From NCBI RefSeq assembly GCF_001653235.2, contig NC_035790.1:7564001-7628000 (forward strand): a stretch of 64,000 nt of DNA, read 5' to 3'. Position 1 is the stretch's first letter, and each line of letters begins with the position of its first letter. Position numbers and translations under genes: made by a program. Below the pieces are notes generated by a model, which made no database searches, had not been told where the DNA came from, and saw only the letters and a list, made by a program, of their open reading frames with translations. Below, in pieces: positions 1 through 12,691 of this stretch. The DNA is from Pochonia chlamydosporia 170 (taxonomy: Eukaryota > Ascomycota > Sordariomycetes > Hypocreales > Clavicipitaceae).

Positions 1-3000
1 CGAAACCCCATTCCTCTGCACCAAGCAAGCAAGCAATGGCAACATCACGTCCGGTTCGCAGCTGACCATCGGTCTGAACAACGACACGGCCACGGAGGTC
101 GTTAAGGACAAGAGTCTGGTGGGTTTCGGCCAGACCCAATTCCCAAGGGAGGCCGGCATATTTGATACCAGTCCATCGAGAAGCACCAGTACCACCATCG
201 TGGCCGGAGATGAGGATATGGTCAGCCTTGGCCTTGGCGACACCAGAGGCAACAATACCAACACCAACCTCGGAAACAAGTTTGACGGACACTCGCGATC
301 GGGGGCTGGAGCACTTCAAGTCGTAGATGAGCTGCTTGAGATCCTCAATAGAGTAAATATCGTGGTGAGGAGGAGGGGAGATAAGACCGACACCAGGCGT
401 AGAGTGACGGGTGCGAGCAATGGACTTGGAGACCTTGTGGCCCGGTAGCTCACCACCTTCACCAGGCTTGGCACCCTGGGCCATCTTGATCTGCAGTTCA
501 TCAGAGTCGGCAAGGTAGGCGGATGTGACACCGAAACGACCAGAGGCAACCTGCTTGATGGCAGATCGCATGGTGTCACCGTTGGGCATGCGCTCAGATC
601 GTTCGGGATCCTCACCACCTTCACCAGTATTGGACTTGCCGCCGAGTCTGTTCATTGCGACAGCCAAGGTGGAGTGAGACTCCATGGAAATAGAGCCATA
701 GGACATGGCACCGGTGCAGAAACGTCGGACAATCTCAGTCCACGGCTCAACCTGATCAATTGGCACGGGAGTGGCATCCTCGAAGTTAAAGTCCAAGAGA
801 CCACGAAGAGTACAGTTTTTGATCTGCTCGTACTCAGCCTTGGAGTAGGCTTCATATGACTTGTCGTTCTTGTTTCGGACAGCGTCTTGAATGTTGGCAA
901 TAGCGGCAGGACTGTTAATATGAGGCTCACCACCATCTCGCCAGTGGTATTCACCAGACTCAGGAAGGGCCTTGATGCCGACAGTGTACCGGGAGGGGAA
1001 TCCACGCTCATGGAACCGGAAGGCGTCCTCGGCGATCAGCTCAAAGGTCAACCCCTGGATACGCGAAGCAGTGCCCCTGAAGCAGCGCTCAACGACAGAC
1101 TCATCAAGACCAAGTGCCTCAAAAATCTGCGCACCCTTGTAAGAAGCGAGAGTCGAGATGCCCATTTTGCTCATGACCTTCAAAATTCCACCATCGCAAG
1201 AGTGGATGTAGTTGCGGATAAGGGCTTCGTCGGAGAGCTTCTTCTTGATCAATCCCTCGCGGTTCAGTTTCAGGACACACTCCATGGCCAGGTAAGGGTT
1301 GACAGCGTCGGCACCATAACCAAGAAGTACACACATGTGATGGACCTCGCGGGCTTCGGCAGTCTCCACCACTAGAGCGGCCATAGAGCGCCATTTATTG
1401 CTGACAAGATGATGGTGCACCATAGCGGAAGCAAGCGCAGCAGAGACGGGAACCCGATCAGCCGAAGTTTTGCGGTCGGAAAGAACGATGATTCTATCGC
1501 GGGCTTCAATGGCAGCAGTGGCCTCGTTGCAAATTTCATCAAGGTGGCTGATGTAGCCCTCAACGCCTTGGGATTTGGGGAATGTCAAGTCAATAGTCTT
1601 GACAGTCCATTCGGAGTGAACAGATGCCATGTTGTTGATAGCATTGAATTCCGGAATGGAGAGGATGGGGCTGGGAAGCAGCAGACGGCCACACTGAGAG
1701 GGATCCATTTCCAAAAGGTTTCCCTGAGGCCCAACATAGCACTCCAGAGACATGACAATGGACTCTCGGATAGGATCAATCGGGGGGTTGGTAACCTGGG
1801 CAAAGAGCTGTCTAAAGTAGTCATACAGCAGTCGAGGAGAAGGTGTTAGACAAGCCAGGGGGGCATCGTTGCCCATGGAGCCCAAAGCTTCCTTCTCATC
1901 AGCTGCCATAGGAGCAAGAAGCAAGCTGACCTGCTCGTGTGTATATCCAAAAGACAACAGAAGAGGGTCCTCTTGAAGGTGTGTAGCGTCTAGCTTGGGA
2001 GAAAGATCCAAGGCAGTCTCGAGCTTCTCCAGAAGCTTGGGCATGGTGAGAAGTTCCTTGCTCAACCAGGAGCGGAAATCGTGGCGGTTGGCAACAGCAG
2101 CCTTGAGTTCCTTGTCATCGATAATTCGGCCAGCCTTGGTATCAACGAGCAACATTCTTCCGGGCTGCAATCTGCCTTTCTGGATGACACTCTCGGGCTC
2201 AACGGGGATGGTGCCGACTTCAGATGCGCAAATGATGCGGTCATCATCCATGACATAGAATCTGCAAGGGCGGAGACCGTTTCTGTCCAGATTGGCACCG
2301 CAGTAGCGGCCGTCGGCAAAGGTGAACAAAGCAGGGCCATCCCAAGGCTCCATCTGGCAAGCGGCCCACTCATAGAAAGCAGCTTTCTTGGGGTCCATCT
2401 GGTCATTTCCTTGCCAGGCTTCGGGGACCATGAGCATGACAGCTTCAGGCAGTGAGAGCACACCATTGATGGTGAGAAGCTCAAGCACATTATCAAAGGC
2501 TGCAGAGTCGGATCCGCCGTCCTCGACAATAGGGTACATTTGCTCCAACTCTTCCTTGAAGATGTCAGAGTTCATGACACCCTCACGAGCACGCATCCAG
2601 TTCTTGTTGCCTCTCAAAGTATTGATTTCACCATTGTGGGCAGCCCACCGCAGAGGCTGCGCTCTGTCCCATGAAGGGAAGGTGTTTGTGGAAAATCGAG
2701 AGTGGACGAGAGCAAAGTGAGCTTCGTAGTCGGCATTGACCAGGTCATGGTAGTACGAGTAGACTTGGACTGGAGAGAGTTGGCCCTTGTAAACAATGTT
2801 CTTGTTAGACAAGGAGCAAAGATAGAACCAATTTTTCAGGCCAATAGTGTGAGTAGCCCGTTTTCGGAGAACATAAAGCTGTCGCTCGAACAATCTCTCG
2901 TCAAACTTCTCCGGGTCGGTCATCTCTGGCACGGTACCAGAACCATAGGCAGAGGTGAGAACGACAAAGGGCTGAGCAATGATGGGCTCACGGGACTTTG

Positions 3001-3648
3001 CCGCAGGGCCAAGCAGTGTCGAGTCGACAGGAGGCCTTCGCCATCCCAGGACCCGAAGGCCCAACGACTCGGCAACATCTTCCAGTTGCCTCTGGGACTC
3101 TTCAAGAGTCTCTTCGTCGGGCTTGAAAAACAAGTTTCCTACAGCGTATTGGCCAGGAGGCGGCAACTTGATGTCCTGCTCCTTCTCAAAGTTCTTGATG
3201 AAGAACCTGTGAGGGATAGATGTCATGACACCAGCTCCGTCACCATCTCGTGCATCAGATCCCACGGCTCCACGATGGGTCATGTTGCACAGCAGATTGC
3301 GAGCTATTAATGAATCAGTTTTTGTTCACTTCAAAAGTTGGCGGAAGAGATAGCTCGCCTGCCACTTACCATCGCTAACAATCTTGTGGCTCGGCTTGCC
3401 CTTGATGTGGCTATTCCTCCAGTCAGTTATTCTGCATCATGCATGAGTTGAAGCCTTGTCTGTCGTAAAACGTACCAAGCGAAACCGACACCACAGGCAT
3501 CTCGTTCATAAGCCGGGTCGTAAAGACCCTGCTTCACCGGCAAGGCACCAGCCCACGAGTCATTGTTCTCAGTCTGATACTCGTACGGGTGGTATTCCTG
3601 CTGCTCAGCTTCGATGTGTCGATCGTCGAACTCAGGGAGCAGGCCCAT
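1..3648 (-). CDS. GLT1: Glutamate synthase [NADH], 5' part (partial)
   Basis: Makes two glutamates from glutamine and 2-oxoglutarate (GOGAT). Three exons are visible: 3648-3476, 3410-3370 and 3303-1, about 1172 codons; the family is about 2100 residues, so roughly half lies beyond the window edge. After a ~51-residue propeptide, the catalytic nucleophile is Cys52 in the DACGVGFAC motif, which processing exposes as the mature N-terminus. The class-II amidotransferase domain follows ([39 protein letters not shown] stretches). The central domain then leads into the FMN-binding synthase domain ([34 protein letters not shown]). The window cuts it at [17 protein letters not shown]. Intron 1 falls just after the catalytic Cys. 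I chose the ATG at 3648; the frame is open a little further upstream, but only with a TTG before a stop. Certain as to family. Confidence 0.97.
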
Positions 3649-6600
3649 GCTAGGCAAGACTTGCAGATTGGCGTCTTGCGTTGCGATATTTGGCAGGGTG
3701 AGCTTGTCGAGCAGAATCCGCTTAGGCTACGTGCCTACAGGGGACTGCTATGGCGGTTTTAGTCGGAAGGGGTGAGAGCAGCACCGAGGGCTGCTCTGGA
3801 ACAGATCTATCTGGAGGAAGTGGGAGGTTAGCTACGGCGACGGCGAAAGCAACGAGCACAAAATCGTGGCGAGCAGCGAGAAAATGAATAATTGATGAAA
3901 GGTAAACAAATGAAGCCACGGCAAGGTTCAACAAGTGATGTAGGCAGCAGCGTCAATTTTGCCTTCATGCGCAGACACGGTCTCTCCCTCACACTTGGAC
4001 ACAAATAGCCCAGACACCAGACAGCTCATAACTTTTTTGACATCCGAAGCCGCTGACAAGATTAAGCGACAGGCCAGAGCTGGTTCGAGCTGGTGGAGTC
4101 AAAGTGGCGCCTTCGGCTCCATTTTGTGCCACCAGCAGCCCTGTGGCACTCAATTGCAGAATCCCAAAAGCTGCTGACATCTGACGAGCACGAGGAATTT
4201 GGCCGGGACAGATCCGGAGCCGGCTCATCGCCCCACGAAGCCCCTCCAGGTCCTTGCTCGTCCCAGCGGATGATGGCTGGCGCAATGCACAGTTGCAAGT
4301 TGACCTGAGCCGGTTGCGTTTGGTGGTCGGTGGTCCCAGCAGGGCGGGCTCTTGAAGGTTCCCATGTTGCTTGTGAAAAGCACAAGGGGAATGCCACCGA
4401 GTTGCAGTTTGGTATTGCTGCACTGAAATGAAATTCAATGGAACCGTAGAAAAATATCGTGCAAGTATTCGCCCGACCGTGGTTCGCATCCTTTTTCTTG
4501 CCCTCTGACGCAGTTCCCCATCTCAGATCATCTCTCTCTGGATAATGATTGACGGCATGGGGTATGCGTTTGCATGATGCAACAGCAGGAGCGACGCAGA
4601 CGTCAGCGTGCAGCCAATAATAAGCTTGTGATTGCGACCCTGCGGCTGTCCACACATGTCCTCATCCCATGTCCCCTGTTCTGCTCGTGTCCAGGCTGTC
4701 CCTCGTAGGACCATTCTCCCAAGACATGAAGCACATGTTTTTGCCGACATCGCCACGCTGCTGAAAATCATGCCGTCCGTTGTGCCATTCTGTGTGCTGG
4801 ATACTGGCTCTTGGCCGTCCGTCAAATTGCTCATCCGGCGTTTCCTTGCTCTTTTTTTTTTTTTGGAGCTGTGTTTGTGTGTGTATTGTCGGTCATCAAC
4901 AACTGCCTGCCATCGGGATTTGTGCTTCTGACGCCAGACCAATTGCCACTTCCAGAGGCCACGGCATGGTCAAGGAGCATGTAGGAAACTTCTCCCATAT
5001 CCAAAACGTCCTTGATTCTCCTCTACATCTCTTCCACGACAGTCGATATGCTCACTTAAATAGAGGCCACGAGACCACGAGACCACGAGACGAGTAAAAC
5101 ACAGTGAAAAGCAACAGCAACGGCGTCTCCAACAACTTACCAGTTAGATGGGGATATTTCCTGTTGGATAGATCAATTGTGGGGTTTCAATGCAACTCGC
5201 TACAAGTCAAATGCGGAAAGAGAGCAAGAGTTCAAAAGGAGAGAGAGTTCGGTAGGCGATTTTAAGGAGGGGAGGGAAGAAGCCATCCTTTTATTGTGCC
5301 ATGGAGTCTTCTCCGGCCTCGCCCGCTCGCTCTCACCATCTCTCAAACATAACCCACAATGGCCAAAAGTCAGTCGAGTTTACCAGACGCCAAGCCAGGG
5401 CCACTATCCCAGCACCATACCGCACAGCACAAGCGATAGCCATGGTGGTGGGCAAGTTCACAGATGAAGGAAATGGATGCTCCCCCACCAGCGGCTATTT
5501 GGGTTACCGGGGGCTTGATTAGCTGCGACCGACCAGTGGGGTCTGCTAGGATCATCTCAACACCGTGGACAGGCTTGAGGCCCTACAAAAAAAAATGGCC
5601 TGGAGTTCCCTTGATTTGCCAGTGGTCTGTTATGTCTGGGTGAGTGAGGCGGCGACCATCCGACTGAGAGGCGTCCGGACCGACAAGGCAAGGCCTAGCA
5701 AAGCCAGAAACAAGCCCCTCCACTCTCCACCAACCGAGAAGCACATGTCAGAAAACACCGCAGTGAGCCATAATTCGTTTCACTAATACTTGTGCGCAGA
5801 TTGGTCGCTCCGGAACTTGAAAGTTAGACGGGACGAGGAACTGCTCTGTGCTGCCATTCTGAGTCTCCGATGCGACCAGACTCGACCAGACCAGACCTTT
5901 CACACACTCCGATGCCGCATATTGTACAAGCACACCTCGCTCGCCTATACCCCCCCAAATTCAGATTTTCCGGGCCAAGAGCTGCCTTGGACAAGCCCGC
6001 AATTTCCACCGCCTTTCAGGCATGCCATCGCATGAAGCTGGCGACCTGGTCAGAAATTTTTCTTTTTCGTGTCCGTTCTTGCTGTCTCAACAACCGGTGC
6101 AGCGGTTATGGTACTGGGGCAGTGAAAAACGTCCAGCCAGGATCCCGATCTATCCCGTCCCAGGATCTGGCCACATGCTGCAGGTCCGTACGTAATAAGC
6201 TCAGATGACGCTGGGCATGATTTCTGGGGCGTTGCCTATTGCGGTTGCCAAGCGAGATCTGATTACCCCCAAAAAACTATTTCATTACCCCCGAAAAACC
6301 ATCTCATTACCCCCAAGAAACCCATATATTACCCTCACATTACCCTCACAAAACCACACCCTGGCTCGTTGCTATGGTATACGCAGTCGGCAAATGGTGA
6401 TGCCTGTCATGCAGGGTGGGAATCAGCAATTTGGAACCGAAAAGAATGGTCTCATCATTCCCCGCTTGATTGAAATGATTTTTCCAGCGAGTGGTGGGTG
6501 TCGGAACAAAGTCTGGTGCGAGGGGAGCGCACAAAATCCGTTCCAGCGGTCGCAGGCATCAAATGTTGCTTTGCAATCGTATATGCGGCTCTCCACATTC

Positions 6601-9289
6601 GTCGGATCTATATCTCTGGCCTCATATCTATAGCGGCCAAAAGTGGTTTGCTACAACATTTTTGTAAGAGAAATCGAGTGGCAGAATCTCCGAATGCGGG
6701 ATCGCCTCCCCACATGTGCCTTCAGGGATGCAGCCAGCCGTCATAGCTCTCTCACAGTCGAGGCTCCTTGAGATGTGCAACCTCGAGGCTGCTTGGCTGC
6801 TTCTCAACAGGAGCTATTGCGCCAATCATTGCCCGGGATTTCAAAGCCTCGCACGCCGATGTCGCGCTGGTGAAAGATGCGCAGCACTCAAAATAATTTT
6901 TGAGCAGGGACCCTGGCACAGGTGTCGTCACTGCGACGCGGGGGGCGGGGAGGCAAGGAGGTTGTCAACCACTTGGGCAATACTTCCGCCTCACTGCAGT
7001 GATTCAAGGGCAATTGGAGTTGTCTGCTACTGGTTGACGGGTTCCCATTCCCAGAGACGTGTCTCAGCGTGGCTGCAGGTGTGTTTATTCCGCGAGATCT
7101 ATGCTTCACAAGGCGACACATTGCATGGTCTAGCCCTTGCCAGCTCTTCGGGATTGGCAGATGTCCACACAATTGTCTGCGGATGTGTGTTCCTCATCAA
7201 CCTCATCTTTGAGAGATGATGTAACGGAAGGCGTATCATTTTTCATCCTCAATGGGTAATGGCCCGCTTCGAACACGTAGCTGATGGTGTTCTGTGGCAT
7301 AACCATGCAGGTAAATCTGCGTCAGCATCAGCTCCCTGTCCAGCACCAGCATCAACCTTCAGGTTTCTGCGCCATGGGCGGCAAGAGTCGTCAAAGGCTT
7401 TGCAACATTGCCAGCCTGCACAACAAACTACGTATGTACTGTTGGTACTCAATAACGATCGGCATTGAGTCGGCCATGTCAGTTAGACTTCAGCCGTGGG
7501 ATTGTTGTGCACACAGTCGCAAGCACGCAGGACCTCGGTCCAGGGACTGTCAAAAAATCGACAACAGAAAATCAGCACAGCCAGCCAATCATAGAGTTGC
7601 AATCGGCTGCCATCCTTATCTCCAGCCATACTACCGGGCCGTCAGTCGAACACATCACTAGCGCGACAACAATCAGCCTCTAATGCATCAGTGGTCCGGC
7701 TGTCCGCCCCGAAACGTGACACAGATAGCCAGGCTGTATTCTCTGGTGAGAGCCAGTGGCAGCTAGAAGGTGTCGCCTCGGGAGTGATTCGGTGGTTCCG
7801 CCGACAGAGTTCAACAATGACACCCAGCCGGACGGATTTGCGAAAGTTGTGGCAAATTAAATGACCAACATGTTCGCTCTGCTCTGGTGCAGTCTGGTGC
7901 TCCAGACACCCTTCCTGACACTTCACAGTGATCAAAGTGCCCATGTAGTGTGGAATGAGCATTGAGCAAGTTGGTGAGCAACGTGGCAACCACCATTGTG
8001 GCGCCAGCTCTGAGCTTTTGACTGCTCTTCAACAATGAGATGAAGCTGAATATCAGTAATTTTAATGGCTGGTTGATTCCAAACTAGGCGACACTTGTCT
8101 TTTGAATCACGATTCGCCGGAGTATTCCAGTCCCTGTATTTGGGACTTGGTGGTACGTATTTGGCAAATATAAAGCAAATTGACCGAGGTCGGCAAAGGA
8201 TTCTCCCCTTCTATGTAATGTAACATTGAAACTCGACCGACAAATGCGATAAACTCCGAGTTCGCCACGCATATCGAGATGGTATGTCCGGCCAATGCTG
8301 TCAAACAGGTCCCTTGTGTACGGAGTAGCTGCCATTGCTCTGAACGGATTCTTATATTGGCGAATCAACAGTTGTATTGCTGAAGCCAGACACACTCGAG
8401 GACAGGAAAGCATGGGTTTCATGCCCCCATAATTATTCTAGAATTGCCAGGGCACTGTCAAGCCCTCTGGCAAGGGTCCAAGATCGGGCGCAACAGGAGA
8501 ATTCAAGAGACGTGTTCTCTGTGGAAGTGGTCTGTTCCGAGGATTCCCGAATATCTCTCGTTCTGCAGCTTGGCAACTTAGGATTGACGGTAACAATGAC
8601 AGAATATTGGTGACAATGGGTTGTCAGTCTCACAGCCGGCTGCTCGCACGCGACCATAGGTATAAATGGAGAGTGTCAATATCAAAGTTGAGGGTACCTG
8701 TACGTCCTCTGGCACATGGAGCTACTGTTACAAGCACCATCCGTACTTTTATGCTACCGCGCGGCTTCCTTGACTTGGATACTAAATACTACCAAAGTGC
8801 AGCTCTGAGCTTCAGGCAACGTGAAGAAAATGTGACCACAGAATTAACGTCGCCTCTAGTGTAGGGTAATGTGAATGGTCAAACACTTCCAGGACATTGT
8901 CGTGCAGCAGCCATCAAGACCCCAGCGCCTGTTTACTTGCAGGTCCTGAGCCCGTTCGTCTCTGGGTGATGTTACGTTGTTTGTACGGGTAAGTATAGTC
9001 AGGCAAAATTGGCTGAATAGCCGACCAACAAGAGGAAAATACCTGACAGTCTGCCAGATCTCGTCTTGCCGATTAGGAAGCTGAATCTTGCCCTGCGGCA
9101 GTCTAAGCGCCGCCACGCGGCAACAGCGGGCCAAGACCCCACGACATCCGGAACGAGCTTGTTTACAATACGTCACGAGACGTGAAGCTTCATCCCACCT
9201 TGGACCTCGTTGCTTGTCAGCATCTATCCCATCATTGGAGTCACGGCAAAACAGGGCACGCAAAGATTGGCGTGCTGTGACTGTTTGAG
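3649..9289. other. Intergenic spacer between divergent GLT1 and APC15
   Basis: 5.6 kb shared upstream region of two divergent genes. I see no ORF with recognisable homology, no tRNA and no transposon remnant. It holds a 13-T tract near 4852-4864, a short GAGACCAC tandem near 5067-5095, a 22-bp minisatellite at 6262-6350, a CCAGA cluster near 5878-5903 and one TACGGAGTA motif at 8319. The GLT1 and APC15 promoters must lie at its two ends, but I cannot place a TATA box with confidence. Confidence 0.6.
6262..6350. repeat. 22-bp minisatellite (ATTACCCCC units)
   Basis: Units beginning ATTACCCCC or ATTACCCTC start at 6262, 6284, 6306 and 6328, exactly 22 bp apart. A half-length copy follows at 6339. 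Each unit is a C-run, an A-run and a short T/C-rich linker. The copies diverge by a few bases. It lies in non-coding DNA, and I know of no function. Confidence 0.85.
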
Positions 9290-10394
9290 ATGCTGGCCAC
9301 ACTCCCAGATTTCACACCGCGAGATGTAAGTCTGGCAGACAAAGCAATAGGTCTTACGAAACTCTGGCTAACAAGATGGCTTCGTTTTCCAGTCGCATTC
9401 CCTGTGGTACACATCATCTAGGAGCACGTCACAGCCTCACACGCTGCACGATACGCACCATGGCGACGCGTCGCATCATAACCAGGGCACCGGTCAATCA
9501 AGATCACGCAGCCACATCATAGAACGGACAGCACTTGCCCGTCTCGCCGCCGACGAGCAATACATGCATCGACGTCGAATACACGTACAAAACTACGGCA
9601 GCGGTTGGCTGCGGCCACCCGGTATAGCCAAGACCCTGCATCAGATGCGTGAAGAGAAGCGGGAACAAGAAGAACACCAAGAAGCCATGCGCCGCGAACA
9701 ACTCGCCCAAGAGCTTGCCGAAGCTGAGGGAGGAGGCATGCCTGAAGAAGGTATCATGGACGACGTACAATTAGACGGTGCACAAGATCTCGACGATGAA
9801 ATTCCCGATGCCGACGACCATTTCGGTATGGGAGATGACGATGACGAGGATGAAGACGAGGAGGAGCTCGAAGGAGAAGACTCTGAGCAATTAGACGACG
9901 AAGCTCTCCGCGAAGAACGCCAAAACGACCTCATGGCTGCACGTATGCGCATGACGGACGACGCATTCCGCGAAGCCCTTGTCCGTGGCGACCCCGACGG
10001 CGACGACATGTACGGCGGAGAAGAGGAGCTCGAGGAAGAGCACCAGGGCCACATGCTAGACGAAGAGGACTTTGCGCATGACGACCACGACGGTGGCTTG
10101 GACATGTCCGCCAATTTGGACGATGATATTCCCGAGGCAGAGAGCGGTCTGTACGAACACACTGATTCTGAAGCGGAATTGAGCAGCAGCGAGGAAGAGG
10201 AGCCTGATGACGAAGAAGAGGAACAAGATATTGGATTTGTGCCGAGAACGGCGCAGATGCTACCACCGCAGAGTCCTACCTTGCGCGGGAGAAGGACCTC
10301 TGGAAGGGAGAGTATGGATTTGAGCAATATCCTGAGTCAGGATGAGAGCAGCTTTATGGATAGTAGCCCTGTGCAAAGGAGGAGGCATGGCTGA
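9290..10394 (+). CDS. APC15: Anaphase-promoting complex subunit 15 / Mnd2 homolog
   Basis: Subunit of the APC/C ubiquitin ligase in the nucleus. Apc15 (Mnd2 in yeast) controls autoubiquitination of Cdc20 and turnover of the checkpoint complex. Two exons: 9290-9325 (12 codons) and 9393-10394, separated by a 67-bp intron (GTAAGT..CCAG), 345 residues. Splicing joins LPDFTPRD to SHSLWY, restoring the conserved fungal N-terminus. The hallmark block, from about residue 58 (ERTALARLAADEQY) through HVQNYGSGWLRPPG to the charged REEKREQEEHQE helix near 105, is intact. The rest is a low-complexity Asp/Glu tail with an Arg-rich end. The first in-frame ATG of the long second exon (9564) is internal to the conserved block, so it is not the start. 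Convergent with BET1, 294 bp apart. Confidence 0.9.
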
Positions 10395-10688
10395 GTAGCT
10401 GGGATGGATGAGTATGATACCCATGAGGCTGTGGACGCTTAATGGCACGTACGGCGATTGTATGCCTAGGCCAGTAATAAATTACATTGGTACCATCCCG
10501 ACTACTCTCTTGCAGATGTGGATGTCGCCTGTGCAGTTTTAAAGGGATGTTATACAGTGACTTGCCCGTTACTGAACGTCTCGTATCCCCGTAAATTACT
10601 ACCAAAGCCATGCTCTACCTCTAGATTAATCCCAATATACCATTCGATGCAATAAAACCCCAAAACGCCCGGCATGCAATACAACCCC

Positions 10689-11272
10689 CTAAAACAGCCA
10701 CACATAAAAGAACAACATCCCCACGGCCGCAAAAAACAACAACCAAACCTTCCACCCCACGCCCGTCCTCTCCGCCATAACCATCATCCTATTCATGGTA
10801 CCCCGTAGCCTCACCCTCGTACTATCAAACGCATCGTTCATCTTGTCCGCCAGGGCAGACGACTCGCGGATCTCATCGCCAATCGCCACCGTCATCTACC
10901 AACGTCAGTTTCTCACCCAGCACACACGATGCAGAGCCCAGCTTACATCTTTTAGTGTCCGCACTTTACCCAGTATGCCCGCGACTTGTTCGTCATTCTG
11001 GCTCTCTAGCTCATTGAGCACGGCGTCGCTGTACTGGCCTCGTTTGTTGGGCGTGGCGGAGCGATACCCCCCGTTTGCTTTGGCGTATGCGTAGCTGGGG
11101 CTGTAGGGGTTGGGGCTGTATTCACGAGGTGTTTGCGAGTGGTTGTGGTCGTCGTAGCCTTCGAAGAGGGCGGAGCGGGAGTCGCGCTGGTGGAGGGAGG
11201 ATGCGCCGAATCTGTCTTGGTTGTTAGGATATTGAGGATGAGATAGGGGGGTTGGACGTACCGTTGCGACAT
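10689..11272 (-). CDS. BET1: BET1-family SNARE (ER-Golgi transport)
   Basis: Qc-SNARE acting in ER-to-Golgi vesicle fusion. Three exons: 11272-11262 (only 11 nt), 11211-10947 and 10895-10689, giving 160 residues. The N-terminal 60 residues are Tyr/Pro/Ser-rich and disordered-looking. The SNARE helix runs from about residue 63 (GQYSDAVLNELESQND) through VRTLKD, TVAIGDEIRESSALA and MNDAFDSTRVRL to about 125. A single C-terminal membrane anchor follows (VWLLFFAAVGMLFFYVWLF), typical of a tail-anchored SNARE. The 11-nt first exon (ATG TCG CAA CG) makes this start easy to miss. It is supported by a perfect GTACGT donor and by frame closure (276 nt in exons 1 and 2). Convergent with APC15. Confidence 0.93.
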
Positions 11273-12183
11273 GGCGGATATTGATGGAACGAAAAACGGA
11301 AATGAGGAAGGGGGATAGAAGTAAAATTTTGGAAATCTCAAAAATTCATCGTGGGTTGGAGTTTTGGATTAGGTGGTCTTGATGCAGGTTGGAGGAACTG
11401 AACTGCCGCCACATGGCAAGTTCTTTTGGAGCTTGGATGGTTTACGTTTCGGGGCGTGCGATTGGTGGTGGTGAGGTACGTACTGCGGCGGTGCCGAGTG
11501 CTGAAGTTGGCGGTGGACGATGGTGAGTTCCTGGATGGATGGGGCTGAATGAAGGTTTGAGTGTCGCGTGCAGAGGTGCTGCACTTGGTAGGATATCGAA
11601 TTACATTGATACAAGTTATGTGAAGTGAGTTTTTGGCTATTGTAGTAGAGTTTTGCTTTTTAATGGCTTGGTGCAAGGTGAGTTACACCATACCATGATG
11701 CGAGCTACCTCGTCAATGGGCCACAATTGAACCTCCAGGGACATCGGCGGAAATGAGCAATGGGCATTGCCACAACACAATGGACCTTACTTGGGTTAAA
11801 GAAACTGCATGAACCTACAGTCGTCTGGCTATCATCTACACAGTCCTTTAAACACGTGTACATCACATCGTCGCAACTACACCTCTGTGGCTATGCTTTC
11901 ATTCAACTATGCTTTTATCCTTCAAGCAACATATAATTGCCCAAACGGCAAGCCGCATGACGGCAAAATAACAACTCACTATAGCCTCCCTTGCGTGTAT
12001 ATGCATCAACGCGTGAACCACGTAGGTAGATCGAAAGGCGGCCCACAGGCAAGCAAGGGCACTTCCACAATCATAACATGCCCGCGCCAGCTGTTTCTTT
12101 TCTCCTTAGCTCGTTTGGCCGTGCCCTTCCCTTTCGAAGCTCATAGACAGCTTCATCCAAGCTCTCTCGATGAATTGGTCCAT
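11273..12183. other. Intergenic: BET1 leader and CHZ1 3' region
   Basis: About 0.9 kb between two genes on the minus strand. It should contain the BET1 promoter and leader (next to 11272) and the CHZ1 3' UTR (next to 12184). The ORFs here on both strands are compositionally biased and unrecognised. Nothing else seen. Confidence 0.5.
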
Positions 12184-12691
12184 CTAACCAGTCATCTCAG
12201 TGTCCTCAGCAGGAGGCTGGAAGTCTTCGTCGTCGTCTTCCTCATCCTCATCGGCGGGGAGCTGTTCAGCAGCCTTGGCAAAGTCAATCTTTGCACCGCG
12301 TGTACGACGACCACCGTCAACAATGTTGTTCAGGTCAATCTCTTCCATGCCGTCTTCCTCCTCACCTAGGAATAAACAGGGTTAGCAATTTGCGTTGGTT
12401 CGTGATCCACAGCGTCTGGCTGAGCTTACCGCCAGCAGCATTCTATGTCATCCGTGTTAGTTAAGCTTGAACAAATAGGAAAGCAGGCTATGCAAATAGG
12501 GCAAATACCTCTTCCTCGTCGTCATCATCATCGTCGTCATCATCGTCGTCCTCATCGTCATCCTCATCCATGGCCGCATCTCCAGTGTGAGGAACATCCT
12601 CAGCTGCGGCCTTGCCCTTGCCCTTGTTCTCAGCAAAGCTGGTCTCCTCGGTGGAAGGGTTGGTGGGGAGAGTAGTGCCGTTCTCAGCCAT
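12184..12691 (-). CDS. CHZ1: Histone H2A.Z-specific chaperone CHZ1
   Basis: Nuclear chaperone that hands H2A.Z-H2B dimers to the SWR1 remodeler. Three exons: 12691-12509, a 13-nt microexon 12442-12430, and 12365-12184; 125 residues. The N-terminal half ends in an uninterrupted Asp/Glu run (about residues 42-61). The CHZ motif follows, with IDLNNIVDGGRRTRG and KIDFAKAAEQLP at roughly residues 75-103. A second acidic stretch and a short tail ending TEMTG close the protein. Size and architecture match the family. The microexon is required: it carries phase from the acidic run into GEEEDGMEEID, and both flanking introns have good GTATTT/GTAAGC donors and AG acceptors. Minus strand, like its neighbours BET1 and EMC10. 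Confidence 0.93.

Noticed and set aside
9641..10327. 228-codon minus-strand Ser-rich ORF
   Set aside because: Mirror image of the GAC/GAG acidic tail of APC15; the serine runs are its antisense.
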